A stretch of DNA of 26,526 bases from Phaeoceros laevis (taxonomy: Eukaryota; Anthocerotophyta; Anthocerotopsida; Notothyladales). A program made the translations under genes and the position numbers. Under the pieces are notes generated by a model. The model saw nothing but the letters and a program-made list of their open reading frames with translations, did no database searches and had not been told where the DNA came from. Below are positions 1-7,751 of the stretch, in pieces. The stretch is from positions 1-26,526 of the forward strand of contig JBNGIQ010008711.1 in the NCBI GenBank assembly GCA_049999765.1. The letters run 5' to 3'. Positions within the stretch are counted from its first letter, which is position 1, and each line of letters starts with the position of its first letter.

Positions 1-155
1 GCCGCTGTAATATAGGCCTTTTTCTTGCTATGCAAGCTTCACGTCCTCAGCAATCCCAATACCGCGCTCCAGGCTCCAATGCTCAGCGTCACCAGAAGTG
101 CATGCAATGTTCTGTGTGGACTGGATTCCTGCACATGACCCTCAACTGGGGTCTT
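1..155 (-). other. Leader of a minus-strand copia element, cut by the window edge
   Basis: This stretch lies immediately 3' (minus sense) of a primer-binding site, so it should be the untranslated leader of a copia element whose body is outside the window. I see no recognisable domain in it. The open frame through 39-308 runs across both PBS and LTR and is not credible as a gene. Confidence 0.45.
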
Positions 156-168
156 GGCTCTGATACCA
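156..168 (-). other. Primer-binding site (initiator Met tRNA type)
   Basis: On the minus strand this reads TGGTATCAGAGCC, the complement of the plant initiator-Met tRNA 3' end used by Ty1/copia elements. It abuts the downstream end of the LTR at 169-597. Confidence 0.85.
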
Positions 169-597
169 ATATTAAAACTCTCACGTAGTGTTGGTAATCG
201 GAACGGGAATCCCCTCCTTTGGGTTCTGCTTAAGTTTAAATACAAGTCCATCCATACACGTGGCCTTCTTGCCGCGAGCCCGTTTTGGGCCTTATAATAA
301 CAGTCCACCTAGCCTTTCTACATTCTTCTTATCACGAACCTTCTACTTTTTACTACATCTAACTACGTTTTAACTACATTTTACTGTACTTAACCTTACT
401 TTACTGTGACAAGCTGTGAGTGTGGCGTTTCACGGGGACGTGAAACCCAACCGTCATACGTCGCACCCTTATTAAACGTGACGAGTATATGAAATGGTAA
501 TGACGTCTCATATCTAACCTATTAACTAATGAAATATGTTTTAATTAATCTGTCTGTTTAATGAATACCGTGCCCTAGCGGGGTAGGTATTTTCCTA
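169..597 (-). repeat. LTR of element D, lying between a PPT and a PBS
   Basis: The LTR is bounded on its U3 side by a purine tract (598-605) and on its U5 side by a PBS (156-168). On the minus strand it starts TAGGAAAATACC and ends GTTTTAATAT, so the canonical TG...CA ends look mutated. A TATA-like TATTTAAA lies at 235-242, about 65 bases before the U5 end. U3 holds a perfect 8-bp inverted repeat with a 4-nt loop (427-446) beside AACCGTC (449-455). A U3 boundary defined by a PPT and a U5 boundary defined by a PBS in one LTR suggests a tandem arrangement (internal-LTR-internal). The ends are inferred from flanking signals because no second copy is in the window. Confidence 0.6.
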
Positions 598-605
598 CTC
601 CCACT
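598..605 (-). other. Polypurine tract of element D
   Basis: On the minus strand this is AGTGGGAG directly before the LTR. It closely matches the PPT of element B (GAGTGGGAG before its 3' LTR), which supports its role as the plus-strand primer. Confidence 0.6.
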
Positions 606-1154
606 TAGACAGATCCATGTTTGCATGTCGGCACGCGCACACTTACGCCCCCCCCCGGCTTCAAAACTTGAACTTGTACAGTCTCGCCGTCGGTGTCATC
701 ATGGTGCATCCGCGTGCAATGGAGGTGTTGCCAGGGTTCCAATTCATAGTGTTATTGCTGGCCGCCATCCTTGTGCGCGCAATGCTTGCTGTTTTCCGCC
801 GCCGCCGTCCTTGCTCCCTTTGTGCCGAGTTCGCCAAGTTGTACAGTGCTGAAATGGGATTATAAGCAGCTCATGCCCGCTGGAGGCTGCTGCAGGGTTT
901 CCCTAGACTTGTGCCTGACGTGCCATTCCGGATGTTACCCAATTGTATGGACCGGTTCATGTACATAGGCTCCGAGTTCACAGAGGAAGGAAGGCTTATT
1001 AGCAGATATCAGCAGCTCCCACTGACCTCTTGTTGGGTGTGTGTGTAGAGACATGGCACAGTTGTGCCATTGTGACGCCAACTCGCCGTTTCAAAGGATG
1101 AAGATATGCACGACAGTTATGCAAAATTTTTGTCTGTCTGTGGGTGCAGGGTTT
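606..1154 (-). other. 3' untranslated region of element D
   Basis: This lies between the pol stop (1155-1157) and the PPT. It shares a patch around GTGGGAGCT with the equivalent region of element M (near 16912-16937), suggesting related elements. It has a G-run on the minus strand (complement of 648-656). An opposite-strand ORF (617-865) with a hydrophobic stretch is considered a chance antisense ORF. Confidence 0.55.
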
Positions 1155-1276
1155 CTATGGGCTCTCAGCTAGCCCCATGGCCTTACAGAATTTGTCATGC
1201 TTGTCCTTTGCTAAGGCCTTTGTGAGGACATCAGAAATTTTGTCGTTAGTAGGCATATACTACAGATTAGCTTTAT
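1155..1276 (-). pseudogene. Element D: C-terminal end of copia RNase H (fragment)
   Basis: Reading leftwards from about 1276, the minus strand encodes NKANL, a TAG stop, then YMPTNDKISDVLTKAL and KHDKFCKAMG, ending at TAG 1155-1157. The Y-x-PT-x(5)-D-x-LTKAL signature is the conserved C-terminus of Ty1/copia RNase H. Element M has the same segment (near 17093-17215) with Gln where D has the premature stop, so CAG or CAA became TAG or TAA. The upstream part of pol is cut off where element A begins, which implies that A inserted here. The fragment is not functional. Confidence 0.85.
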
Positions 1277-1525
1277 TGGTGGTTTAGGGTTAGGTAATGC
1301 GTTCATTAATAAACATTTCAATCCACACTTATACATAAGCCATGGTCGAATAAGTAACCCATGGTTATAGTTATAGTAGTTAGGAAGTTATTAACTGATA
1401 ACTACCAAGATACCAACAGCCACATTCACGTAGTGTATGTAAGTCACCTTCGCGTGACAACATTAAGCATTCTTTCACAAGCACTCGTCTCTCTTGCTCA
1501 TGCGGGTACGCACTCATTTACAGCA
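1277..1525 (+). repeat. Probable 5' LTR of element A
   Basis: The right end is fixed by the PBS at 1526, and the LTR ends in CA (TTTACAGCA). The left end is estimated from where homology to D's RNase H stops; candidate TG starts are 1277 and 1280. A TTTAGGG-like stretch near 1283 is not a telomere tract. No second copy is in the window, so the 5' boundary is uncertain by tens of bases. Confidence 0.5.
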
Positions 1526-1538
1526 TGGTATCAGAGCC
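1526..1538 (+). other. Primer-binding site of element A
   Basis: TGGTATCAGAGCC follows the LTR end with no spacer. It is the initiator-Met tRNA type and sets the plus-strand orientation of A. Confidence 0.9.
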
Positions 1539-1561
1539 TTTCTAATGGCACAAGTCCAGAG

Positions 1562-1783
1562 ATGGACACATTCAGCACTGGTGTCGGGCGTCTCGCCTAC
1601 CTAATGACGTTGATGAATCCAGATCTTGCACATGTGCTGGCGCAATACCACGGGCAGGGAGATCCGTCAGTCTGGGACAACCTTCATGCATTTCTGTTGT
1701 GTCAATCTGACGATCCACCTGCACGCACCTTCCGTATGAAGAGGAGGCTTTGTCTTGCGTGGAGGCACAGCGCGCGATCCTGA
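1562..1783 (+). CDS. Element A: short leader ORF of unknown function
   Basis: This 73-residue frame starts at an ATG 23 bases after the PBS (MDTFSTGVGR) and ends with a basic tail (RMKRRLCLAWRHSARS). I recognise no domain. Elements M (21663-21848) and F (25377-25569) also have a short ORF between PBS and ORF0, and F's also ends in a basic tail (VRKRARLVLRRS), so a real leader peptide or regulatory upstream ORF is possible. Similarity is weak and the frame could be accidental. Confidence 0.3.
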   Translation: MDTFSTGVGRLAYLMTLMNPDLAHVLAQYHGQGDPSVWDNLHAFLLCQSDDPPARTFRMKRRLCLAWRHSARS

Positions 1784-1918
1784 CATGTCAGGCAGAAGCA
1801 AGAGGAGGGCGTCAGTGGCGGACCTGGCGTGTTCAAATTGCTGCGAGAAGATCACTCAGAATGATGGTGATGGCAGCCGCACCTGCTATCCAGGCGCACG
1901 CCGCCGCAACTTGATAGA

Positions 1919-2492
1919 ATGGACCTGCGCGGACGCGCGTTGCATCGCCTGCCCACAAATCAACTGAACTCACGTTTTAGGAGGCCTTACCACAGAGGAC
2001 GAGGGTGGCATTCTCTTCCCCGTGACTCCCTGTTTGACCACCTAAATTGTGAAGCATCCCAAGGGCAATACAGCAACGCAAATCGAAGGCGCCAAGCTCC
2101 ATCCCGGAATCAAGTTGGGCGGACGCACCAGCATTCCGAGTGGCAATCTTCTCCAGCCAGATGCCGAGGCTGCAGTCCTCCCTGCAATGAGCATTCTGCC
2201 TGTGCACGTGTTAGAAAGCGTTAAGAAAGTCTCACAATTGTTGCTAGATTTTACTGCTACTACAGTTAAAAGATCACAGCAACTGTTAGACTCGCTAGAG
2301 CACTTGCATATTAGAGTAGACCAAATAGATTCTCACTTGTGTAGCCTTGATCTGAGGCTCCTTGTCTGCTTGCAAAACCAGCACACTAACCAACTAAATC
2401 AAAGCATATCACCTGTAGCAGGCACAAGGTCTGCTAGAATATCTTTAAATTGTGCTCCTGAACCTACAAGAGACAGCGCATCTGAAGTATGA
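1919..2492 (+). pseudogene. Element A: ORF0, helical protein gene upstream of gag (frameshifted)
   Basis: The C-terminal part (ATG 2187 or upstream, to stop 2490-2492) encodes a helix with regularly spaced hydrophobic residues (ESVKKVSQLLLDF, QQLLDSLEHLHIRVDQIDSHL). A basic N-terminal part in another frame (1919-2224, with YHRGRG and NANRRRQ) resembles the N-terminal region of element F's ORF0, so one or more frameshifts separate the halves. The ORF stops 9 bases before the gag ATG at 2502, the same arrangement as in elements M, B, C and F. Function is unknown. Family membership rests on position, basic N-terminus and the helix pattern, not on a known domain. Confidence 0.5.
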
Positions 2493-2501
2493 AGATGCAG
2501 C

Positions 2502-3560
2502 ATGAGTGAAGATGATGACTATGACATCTTTGGCCAGTCACTAGAAGACGATGCCCTTTATACACTAGCTTCATTCTTCAACATATCTGGAGAAGAAAAA
2601 CGTGGCGGTGGTGGCGGTGGACGCGCAGATCGCAAGGCACTTGAAACATCACCAACTCCAAGGTTGAGTTTAAGGAAAAAGATAGACTCACCAATGGGTC
2701 TAACTACGATGTTTGGGCACTCCGAATGAAGGAGTCCTCATAGAGACATCGTTATGGGGATATGTGAACGGCTCCTTTCCACGACCTGACAAAATAGCTA
2801 CAGAGATGGTTGCATTAGAAGAAGGACAGAGCTCACCAACACAGCTAGCTTAGGACGTCGTAGACGCCAAGACGCAAACTGCAATTCGCATTGGACTCAC
2901 GGAGTCAATGGTCTTGAGTACATCCTCGGCTACAACATCCAAGGAGATGTGGGAGCATCTGGCGCTTGTCTATCACTCAAAGGACATGATGTCCAGGATG
3001 ACAGTGCACACCAAGTTCCATAATCTGAAAATGCAGGAGGGTCAACCAATAGACCAGTTCATCTCAATGTTCAGGACAGCTCGTCTTTGCCTGGAATAAA
3101 CTGGCAAGCTAGTGGGTGAGCAAGATGCATGCATGAGGCTGCTAGTCCTCCTAGCTATTCCAACTTTGTCACAAGTCAAAATGCAGTGTTAAGATTTGCA
3201 CAACAGCTAGCATTATTGACAGGGCGACAAGAAGAAGACTTTCAAACCTTGAATGTCAACGAGCTAGTAGGAGCATTGATGCAAGAGGAGGTTAGCAGAG
3301 CTACCTCAAAAAGTACTAGGGGGCAGGCCCTCTATGCATCTGCATGGCCAAAAGGGCCAAGGAAGCCATTCAATAAGCCATATCCAAGTAAAGGGAGGGG
3401 TACGACACCTGATGATGCCTCCTCCAGCAAGAAGAGACTCGGGAACTGCAATTGGTGTGGCTTGCCAAACCACTGGGAGCGTGACTGCCGGAAAAAGAAG
3501 AACAATGAGCCAAGGAGGGTACCAGCACCTGAAGCCAATACAGTGGCTAAGAAGGACAAG
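2502..3560 (+). pseudogene. Element A: copia gag with zinc knuckle (degenerate)
   Basis: Gag forms the virus-like particle and binds the element RNA. It starts at ATG 2502 with an acidic N-terminus (MSEDDDYDIFGQSLEDD) and a Gly run. The copia Gag core is recognisable across broken frames: GSNYDVWALRMKES, then SLWGYVNG, then KEMWEHLALVYHS and KMQEGQPIDQFISMF. Breaks are frameshifts near 2665, 2733 and 3150, TAG at 2851-2853 and TAA at 3097-3099. The nucleocapsid zinc knuckle is intact as CNWCGLPNHWERDC (CX2CX4HX4C), near 3448-3490. Gag and pol would normally be one polyprotein. Not functional. Confidence 0.85.
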
Positions 3561-4721
3561 TCCTCCTCTCCTTCTGTTTTGCTTGTGCAGTCCACCAGGA
3601 GTCTCGAGTCCAAAGATGTTGTGTCCAAACCACGAGTCTCGTTTCATGCACTTACTGTATGTTTGATCACTACTGAATCACATCGGTCCTTCTGGTATAT
3701 TGACTTGGGGGCCACAGCACATATTTGCCACAATAGGTCCGTGTTCACAGACTACGCTGCACACACCACCGGGCAAAACGTCTTGTTAGGTGACGATAGC
3801 GAGCTTACAATCAAGGGAGTGAGCACAGTGCACTTACGTTTGCAAAATGGATGCACCCTAGCTCTCTTGAATGTCTTGCACGTACCTACAATCACAAAAA
3901 ATCTGTTGTTAGTCTCGCAGCTTACACAAAATCACAGCTTCGAAGTTGTCTTTCGGAGGTCTATGTGTATGATTAAGGAGTCAGGCAAGACAGTCGCCTT
4001 GGGGAAGCTAGTCCATGATCTGTTTGAACATGTTAAACGTCACAAGCCTCCCTGCACCCTCTGCACAAGTTGCTGGCGTCAGCTCTCATGACATAGACTC
4101 GGAAGTTACTAAAAACTGGCACATGAGACTTGGGCATCCAAATCCAAGGAAACTTAAGGATATGGCGAAGCAGGACCTGTATGCAGATGGTGTGCCTTCC
4201 AACTTGAGCTCATTACCTTTTTGCGAAGCTTGCATCTATGGCAAACTGCCGAGGGCAGCTTATCCCAAAGGAGGTGGCACCAGGGCTACGGAAGTACTCC
4301 AGCTCGTGCATGCAGACTTGTGTGGACCAGTATTTGCTCCTTCATTTGGCGGTGGCCTGTATTTTCTTACCTTTGTCGACGACTACAGCCGATATTCCCA
4401 AGTATACACACTCAAGCACAAAAACGAGTCTTTTGATTGTTTTAAGGAGTATCAAACCTTGGTGGAGAGGCAAACTGGTAAGAAGCTGCGGTGCTTGCGA
4501 ACTGACAACGGAGGAGAGTTTGACTCCAACGAGTTTAATGCCTACTGCAAGAGTTTAGGCATATCTCACCGATTTACTGTACCATACAATTCTTCACAGA
4601 ACGGTGTTGCTGAGAGAGGCAATCGTTCTGCACAAAATGTGGCAAGAAGTATGATTAAACAGGCACGCTTAGCTCTAGCATATTGGGCGGAAGCCATATC
4701 TACAGCCAACTACTTGTATAA
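3561..4721 (+). pseudogene. Element A: protease, GAG-pre-integrase and integrase (truncated)
   Basis: The protease motif reads WYIDLGATAHI where the family has D-S/T-G-A, so the catalytic Ser/Thr is Leu and the enzyme would be dead. A frameshift near 4015-4090 separates it from the pre-integrase segment (WHMRLGHPNPRKL, then FCEACIYGK, the zinc-binding part). The integrase core shows all three acidic residues: D in HADLCGP, D in RTDNGGEF and E in NGVAERGNR. The frame breaks at NYLYN (4721) where G's LTR begins. The copia order PR-IN-RT confirms the superfamily. RT and RNase H are missing. Confidence 0.88.
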
Positions 4722-4722
4722 T

Positions 4723-4828
4723 GTCGTGCTAGTGCTAGTGTGAACAGGTTCGGGCTTACTTCCACCACTTGGTGAGCAGCCTGCAACCTGGAATGAAAAA
4801 GAAAGAACATGCACAAAAACAATAGGCC
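4723..4828. repeat. 106-bp direct repeat, copy 1
   Basis: This is identical by eye to 5409-5514, starting GTCGTGCTAGTGC and ending ACAATAGGCC. Copy 1 joins element A on its left. Confidence 0.9.
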
Positions 4829-5408
4829 TACTTGAGAACTTAGTGTCCACGCTGTGCTGTTCAGCAGGACACTAGGAAAATGCATGCAAGAATGCCTCAC
4901 AACTGCGATTTTGAGCTAGCTAATTCTCCAGGATTACACTCCGACTAAGCATTCATCAAACTAGACTCGTGCTGGTGTAGATTGAAAGAGCAAAAGTTCA
5001 GACATGTGTGCCGTTGTGACCAGCAGCTTCCAGCAGAAGAGAATTGCAAAAACTGCCTACTCCAGCAGCTGACCTGCCCTAAGGACCGTCGTGGTGATAC
5101 CCGTTAGGGCAGGCTACCAGCTGCATGCCGTTGCGTCGCCTTAGCTTCCACTGCAGACAACGCCACTTTGCATTGAAGACAGCCCCGCGCCCAAGCTCCT
5201 CCACGCTATTAAAAGATCATTCATCGCCGCCGATAACTAACTACTTACCTAGTTTGACATAATTACCTAAGCGAAGCAATGTCTATATATGTTGTCCATT
5301 CCATATTCTTGCCATATACTAAAACAACAACTACATCACATGACGGGGCCAAGACATGGCCAGCTTGTCATGATAGCTGTCGTGCTAAAGTACATCCTGC
5401 AATATACC

Positions 5409-5514
5409 GTCGTGCTAGTGCTAGTGTGAACAGGTTCGGGCTTACTTCCACCACTTGGTGAGCAGCCTGCAACCTGGAATGAAAAAGAAAGAACATGCAC
5501 AAAAACAATAGGCC
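5409..5514. repeat. 106-bp direct repeat, copy 2
   Basis: This is identical to 4723-4828 and lies next to G's polypurine tract. Perfect identity in such decayed surroundings suggests that the duplication is young or was homogenised. Confidence 0.9.
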
Positions 5515-5516
5515 GA

Positions 5517-5530
5517 CTCCCCCCCCCCAG
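5517..5530 (-). other. Polypurine tract of element G
   Basis: The minus strand reads CTGGGGGGGGGGAG just before the LTR start and 23 bases after the end of pol. The position fits the plus-strand primer of a Ty3/gypsy element. Confidence 0.65.
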
Positions 5531-5553
5531 CATTGGACACAATGCTGAAAGTG

Positions 5554-5790
5554 CTACGCTGCAGCACAAGCAGGGCACTTCCAGGTGCCCTCAGGCACGA
5601 GTGTAAGTGGGGGAACCAAACAGAAAAGGTGAAAACCGGCATTACAACCATCACAAAGCAAAAGCTGGGCAGCATCATCGCTGCGTCGACATACCTTGCA
5701 AGGGTAATCCGGGGAGGCCTCCAATTTGCTGTGACGACCTCGGGATCAAGGTTGGGAAGGCGGCAAGGTGCGCAATTCTTTTGGTGATCC
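5554..5790 (-). pseudogene. Element G: integrase C-terminal tail and PHD finger
   Basis: From 5785 the minus strand continues G's integrase: EWKDHQKNCAPCRLPNLDP, in frame with 11564-11580 once element B and one TSD copy are removed. After a frameshift near 5705-5745, the frame CKVCRRSDDAAQLLLCDGC, then NAGFHLFC, then GTWKCPAC runs from 5700 to a TAG at 5554-5556. The spacing is CX2C-X11-CX2C-X4-HX2C-X14-CX2C, a textbook C4HC3 PHD finger with the Trp before the last Cys pair. PHD fingers read histone tails, so the likely role is to guide integration to marked chromatin, as chromodomains do in chromoviruses. This is the very end of pol: PPT and LTR follow. Confidence 0.85.
5786..5790. repeat. 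Target-site duplication of element B, left copy
   Basis: GATCC directly precedes the left LTR and matches 11559-11563. Collapsing the two copies restores G's reading frame (EWKDHQK). Confidence 0.93.
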
Positions 5791-5954
5791 TGACAAGAGA
5801 GATGCGAGAGATAGAATGTATATATTACGGCAGCGCTAAGCGCTAGCTTACATGTGAATGTCGCGTGAAGCGACACGACGCGACGCGACGGTTATAACTG
5901 TCTATTGTTCAGCTAACCTTTGACCTGACTAATAAAGGGATAATAATCCCATCA
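5791..5954 (-). repeat. 3' LTR of element B
   Basis: The sequence starts TGACAAGAG and ends CCCATCA on the plus strand (TG...CA). It holds a 6-bp inverted repeat (TGTCGC / GCGACA, 5859-5875), GACGGTTA at 5887-5894 (reverse TAACCGTC), and GGGATAATAATCCC near the U3 start. A TATA-like run (5818-5827) lies under 30 bases from the U5 end, which would leave very little room for R-U5. Confidence 0.95.
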
Positions 5955-6180
5955 CTCCCACTCAGGTAGAATGGTTAGTGATTATTAAGCTCTATCTATC
6001 TATTTAGATATATAGAACTATAAGAAATCTATGAAAAATATTTTAGCTAGAGAAACTTAAATCTATTGCTAAAACAATCTAAATCTAGCATTTGAAGATG
6101 CCAAGTCTTCACTTCAATCTTCATGCATCTTCGTCCAGCTCACTGCGCTCTTTATCTTTTCCTGTTATCCATTTCAAGCT
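5955..6180 (-). other. Element B: polypurine tract and 3' untranslated region
   Basis: GAGTGGGAG on the minus strand directly precedes the 3' LTR and acts as PPT. The rest is AT-rich with CTATC repeats near 5990-6003. No coding potential is apparent. It runs up to the inverted RNase H segment. Confidence 0.7.
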
Positions 6181-6651
6181 GTGCCCAGAGGCACACAAGC
6201 CCATACCATGGCATATAGTGATGCCGACTGGGCAGGCGACCCTGATGATAGAAGAAGTATTTCCAGCTACGTCACAATGTTAGCAGGCGCAGCAATTGGA
6301 TGGAGCAGCAAGAAACAACAAACAATTGCTCTATCAAGTACGGAAGCGGAGTTCAAGAGTCTCACTAAAGCTGCAAAAGAGGTAGTATGGACAGTGGGAG
6401 CTCTTAGAGAGCTTGGCTTTGAGCAGCAGTTGCCAATTCCGTTATATTGTGATAACCAAAGTGCAATTGCGCTCACAATGAATCCAAGATTCCATGCTAG
6501 GACAAAGCATATTGAAATCCAGCATCATTTTATTCGAGAGATAATTGCGCAAGGTGTAATCCAAGTTGTCTATAGCCCTACTGACCGCATGACAGCTGAT
6601 ATACTCACTAAGGCATTGGGCAAGATCAAACATTATGAGCATGCAACCTAA
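6181..6651 (+). pseudogene. Element B: RNase H domain in inverted orientation
   Basis: The plus strand encodes a complete copia RNase H: AYSDADWAGDPDDRRSISS, then SSTEAEFKSL, then LYCDNQSAIAL, HARTKHIEIQHHF and TADILTKALG. The catalytic acidic residues (D in SDADW, E in STEAE, D in YCDNQS) and the C-terminal ADILTKAL are present. The rest of B is on the minus strand and its RT connection stops near 6660 at GLLYNAQGKK, exactly where RNase H should begin. In-place inversion of about 475 bases is the simplest reading. The reading frame itself is open from at least 6181 to the stop at 6649-6651, so the inversion may be recent. A separate plus-strand insertion is less likely because LTRs and other domains are absent. 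Confidence 0.85.
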
Positions 6652-6656
6652 ATTGA

Positions 6657-7751
6657 GTGGTTTCTTACCCTGTGCATTATAGAGCAATCCCCAATCTGTT
6701 GTTCCAGCTATGTAGCAGTATTGCCTCGTCATAAGGTCGCTGTGAGAAGCATTTGGGTTTGATACAAACCTCGAGGTAAGCCCGGATGAGAAGCTTATAT
6801 CCGGCCTCGACCCAATCATTAAATGCATCACACTTCCATTCCTTGATGGATAATCCTCGACCTTTGCATAGTCCGCTTCAGGGATTTCTCCCACTTGTGC
6901 AACATATTTCACATTTTATTCAGCAGGCGTAGCAACTGGTTTACAATTCTCCATGTGGTACCTCTCTAGAATCTCCTTTGAATACTTAGACTGGTGAAGA
7001 AAAATAGTGCTAGCCTTTCTATTCCTTACAAGTTGCATGCCCAGCACATAATGTAAAGGACTCGTGTGCTGCATTTTAAACTCCGAGGCTAGTTGATCCT
7101 TCAATAGCTAATCATGGAGAAGTTATTGCTCATGACAATTATGTCATCTACATATATAGCCAATGCTATAAATTTCTTTCCTTCTCTTCTAACATAGACA
7201 TTACTATCTGCATGCAAACTCACATACCCATGTGCTTTTAGGAACGCATCAATTCTGGAGTACCATGCCTGAGGAATTTGTTTCAGCCCATACAAGGATT
7301 TCTTCAACTTGCATACTGGTCTAGGGATCCTTGTTGGTACTTCGACTCCTTCAGGTATCTCCATGTATATTTCTTCATCTAAACTGCCATATAAGAATGC
7401 AGTTTTTACATCTAGCTGTTCAAGTTCTAAATCCTCCACAGCTGCCAGTGCAATGAACAATCTTAATGTTGTCAATTTGACAACAGGGCTAAGTGTGTCC
7501 TCGTAATCAATACCGGGAATCTGAGAGTATCCCTTTGCTACAACTCTTCCTTTGAACCTCTCGACACTGCCATCGGCATGCAATTTTATTTTAAATACCC
7601 ACTTGCATCCGACAGCCTTCCTTCCTTCAGGCAAGCTTGTGATTGTCCATGTATCATTCTCATGCAAAGAATCTAACTCCGATTTAATTGCCTGCTGCCA
7701 AAGTGCAGCATCTAGACAAGTCACAGCTTCCTCATAGGATTGAGGCTCCAA
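6657..7751 (-). pseudogene. Element B: copia reverse transcriptase
   Basis: Reverse transcriptase copies element RNA into DNA. The N-terminus is the classic EPQSYEEAV...W..AI..E block, then NDTWTITSLPEGRKAVGCKW and ERFKGRVVAKGYSQIPGIDY, followed by QLDVKTAFLYGSLDEEIYM, SLYGLKQIPQAWYSRID and the catalytic AIYVDDIIV. After a frame break near 7101 it continues KDQLASEFKM...LHYVLGMQLV and, past a stop at 6916-6918, SRPDISFSSGLTSRFVSNP to GLLYNAQGKK. The YVDD box is intact. RNase H, which should follow, is inverted (6181-6651). Confidence 0.92.

Larger units (their letters stand above)
1277..4721 (+). mobile_element. Element A: Ty1/copia retrotransposon, 3' part displaced by G
   Basis: The order is LTR, PBS, leader ORF, ORF0, gag with zinc knuckle, protease and integrase. 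It ends abruptly in integrase at 4721, where the LTR of gypsy element G begins. The RT, RNase H and 3' LTR are expected beyond the right edge of the window, on the far side of G. It lies inside element D's RNase H. Its coding regions carry several frameshifts and stops. Confidence 0.8.
4722..5516 (-). repeat. 3' LTR region of gypsy element G
   Basis: This lies between G's polypurine tract (5517-5530) and the break in element A. A 106-base direct repeat (4723-4828 and 5409-5514, offset 686) sits at both ends. Either the LTR is 795 bases with a duplicated end, or it is about 684 bases (4833-5516) followed by a truncated second LTR. On the minus strand the two possible starts read TCGGCC and TAGGCC, each one change from TGGGCC. 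A perfect 9-bp inverted repeat with a 21-nt loop lies at 5074-5112 (CTGCCCTAA / TTAGGGCAG). G's 5' LTR is outside the window, so the ends are unverified. Confidence 0.6.

Noticed and set aside
617-865. Plus-strand ORF with a hydrophobic segment (FQFIVLLLAAILVRAMLAVF) that might be a membrane protein
   Set aside because: It lies antisense to the 3' UTR of element D, has overlapping open frames and no supporting motif. Probably chance.
1283-1297. TTTAGGG-like sequence resembling plant telomere repeat
   Set aside because: Fewer than two units, inside the probable LTR of element A. Not a telomere tract.
1526-1538. TGGTATCAGAGCC strings could be read as tRNA gene ends
   Set aside because: No cloverleaf is present. 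Each abuts an LTR end and is a primer-binding site.
5442-5720. Minus-strand frame continuing past the integrase tail (ending VWFPHLHSCLRAPG...) as a novel C-terminal domain
   Set aside because: It is the out-of-frame reading of the PHD finger, which is clear one frame over.
6442-6912. Continuous minus-strand frame through the inverted RNase H
   Set aside because: Only the part down to about 6660 is RT connection. Below that it is the accidental antisense of RNase H.
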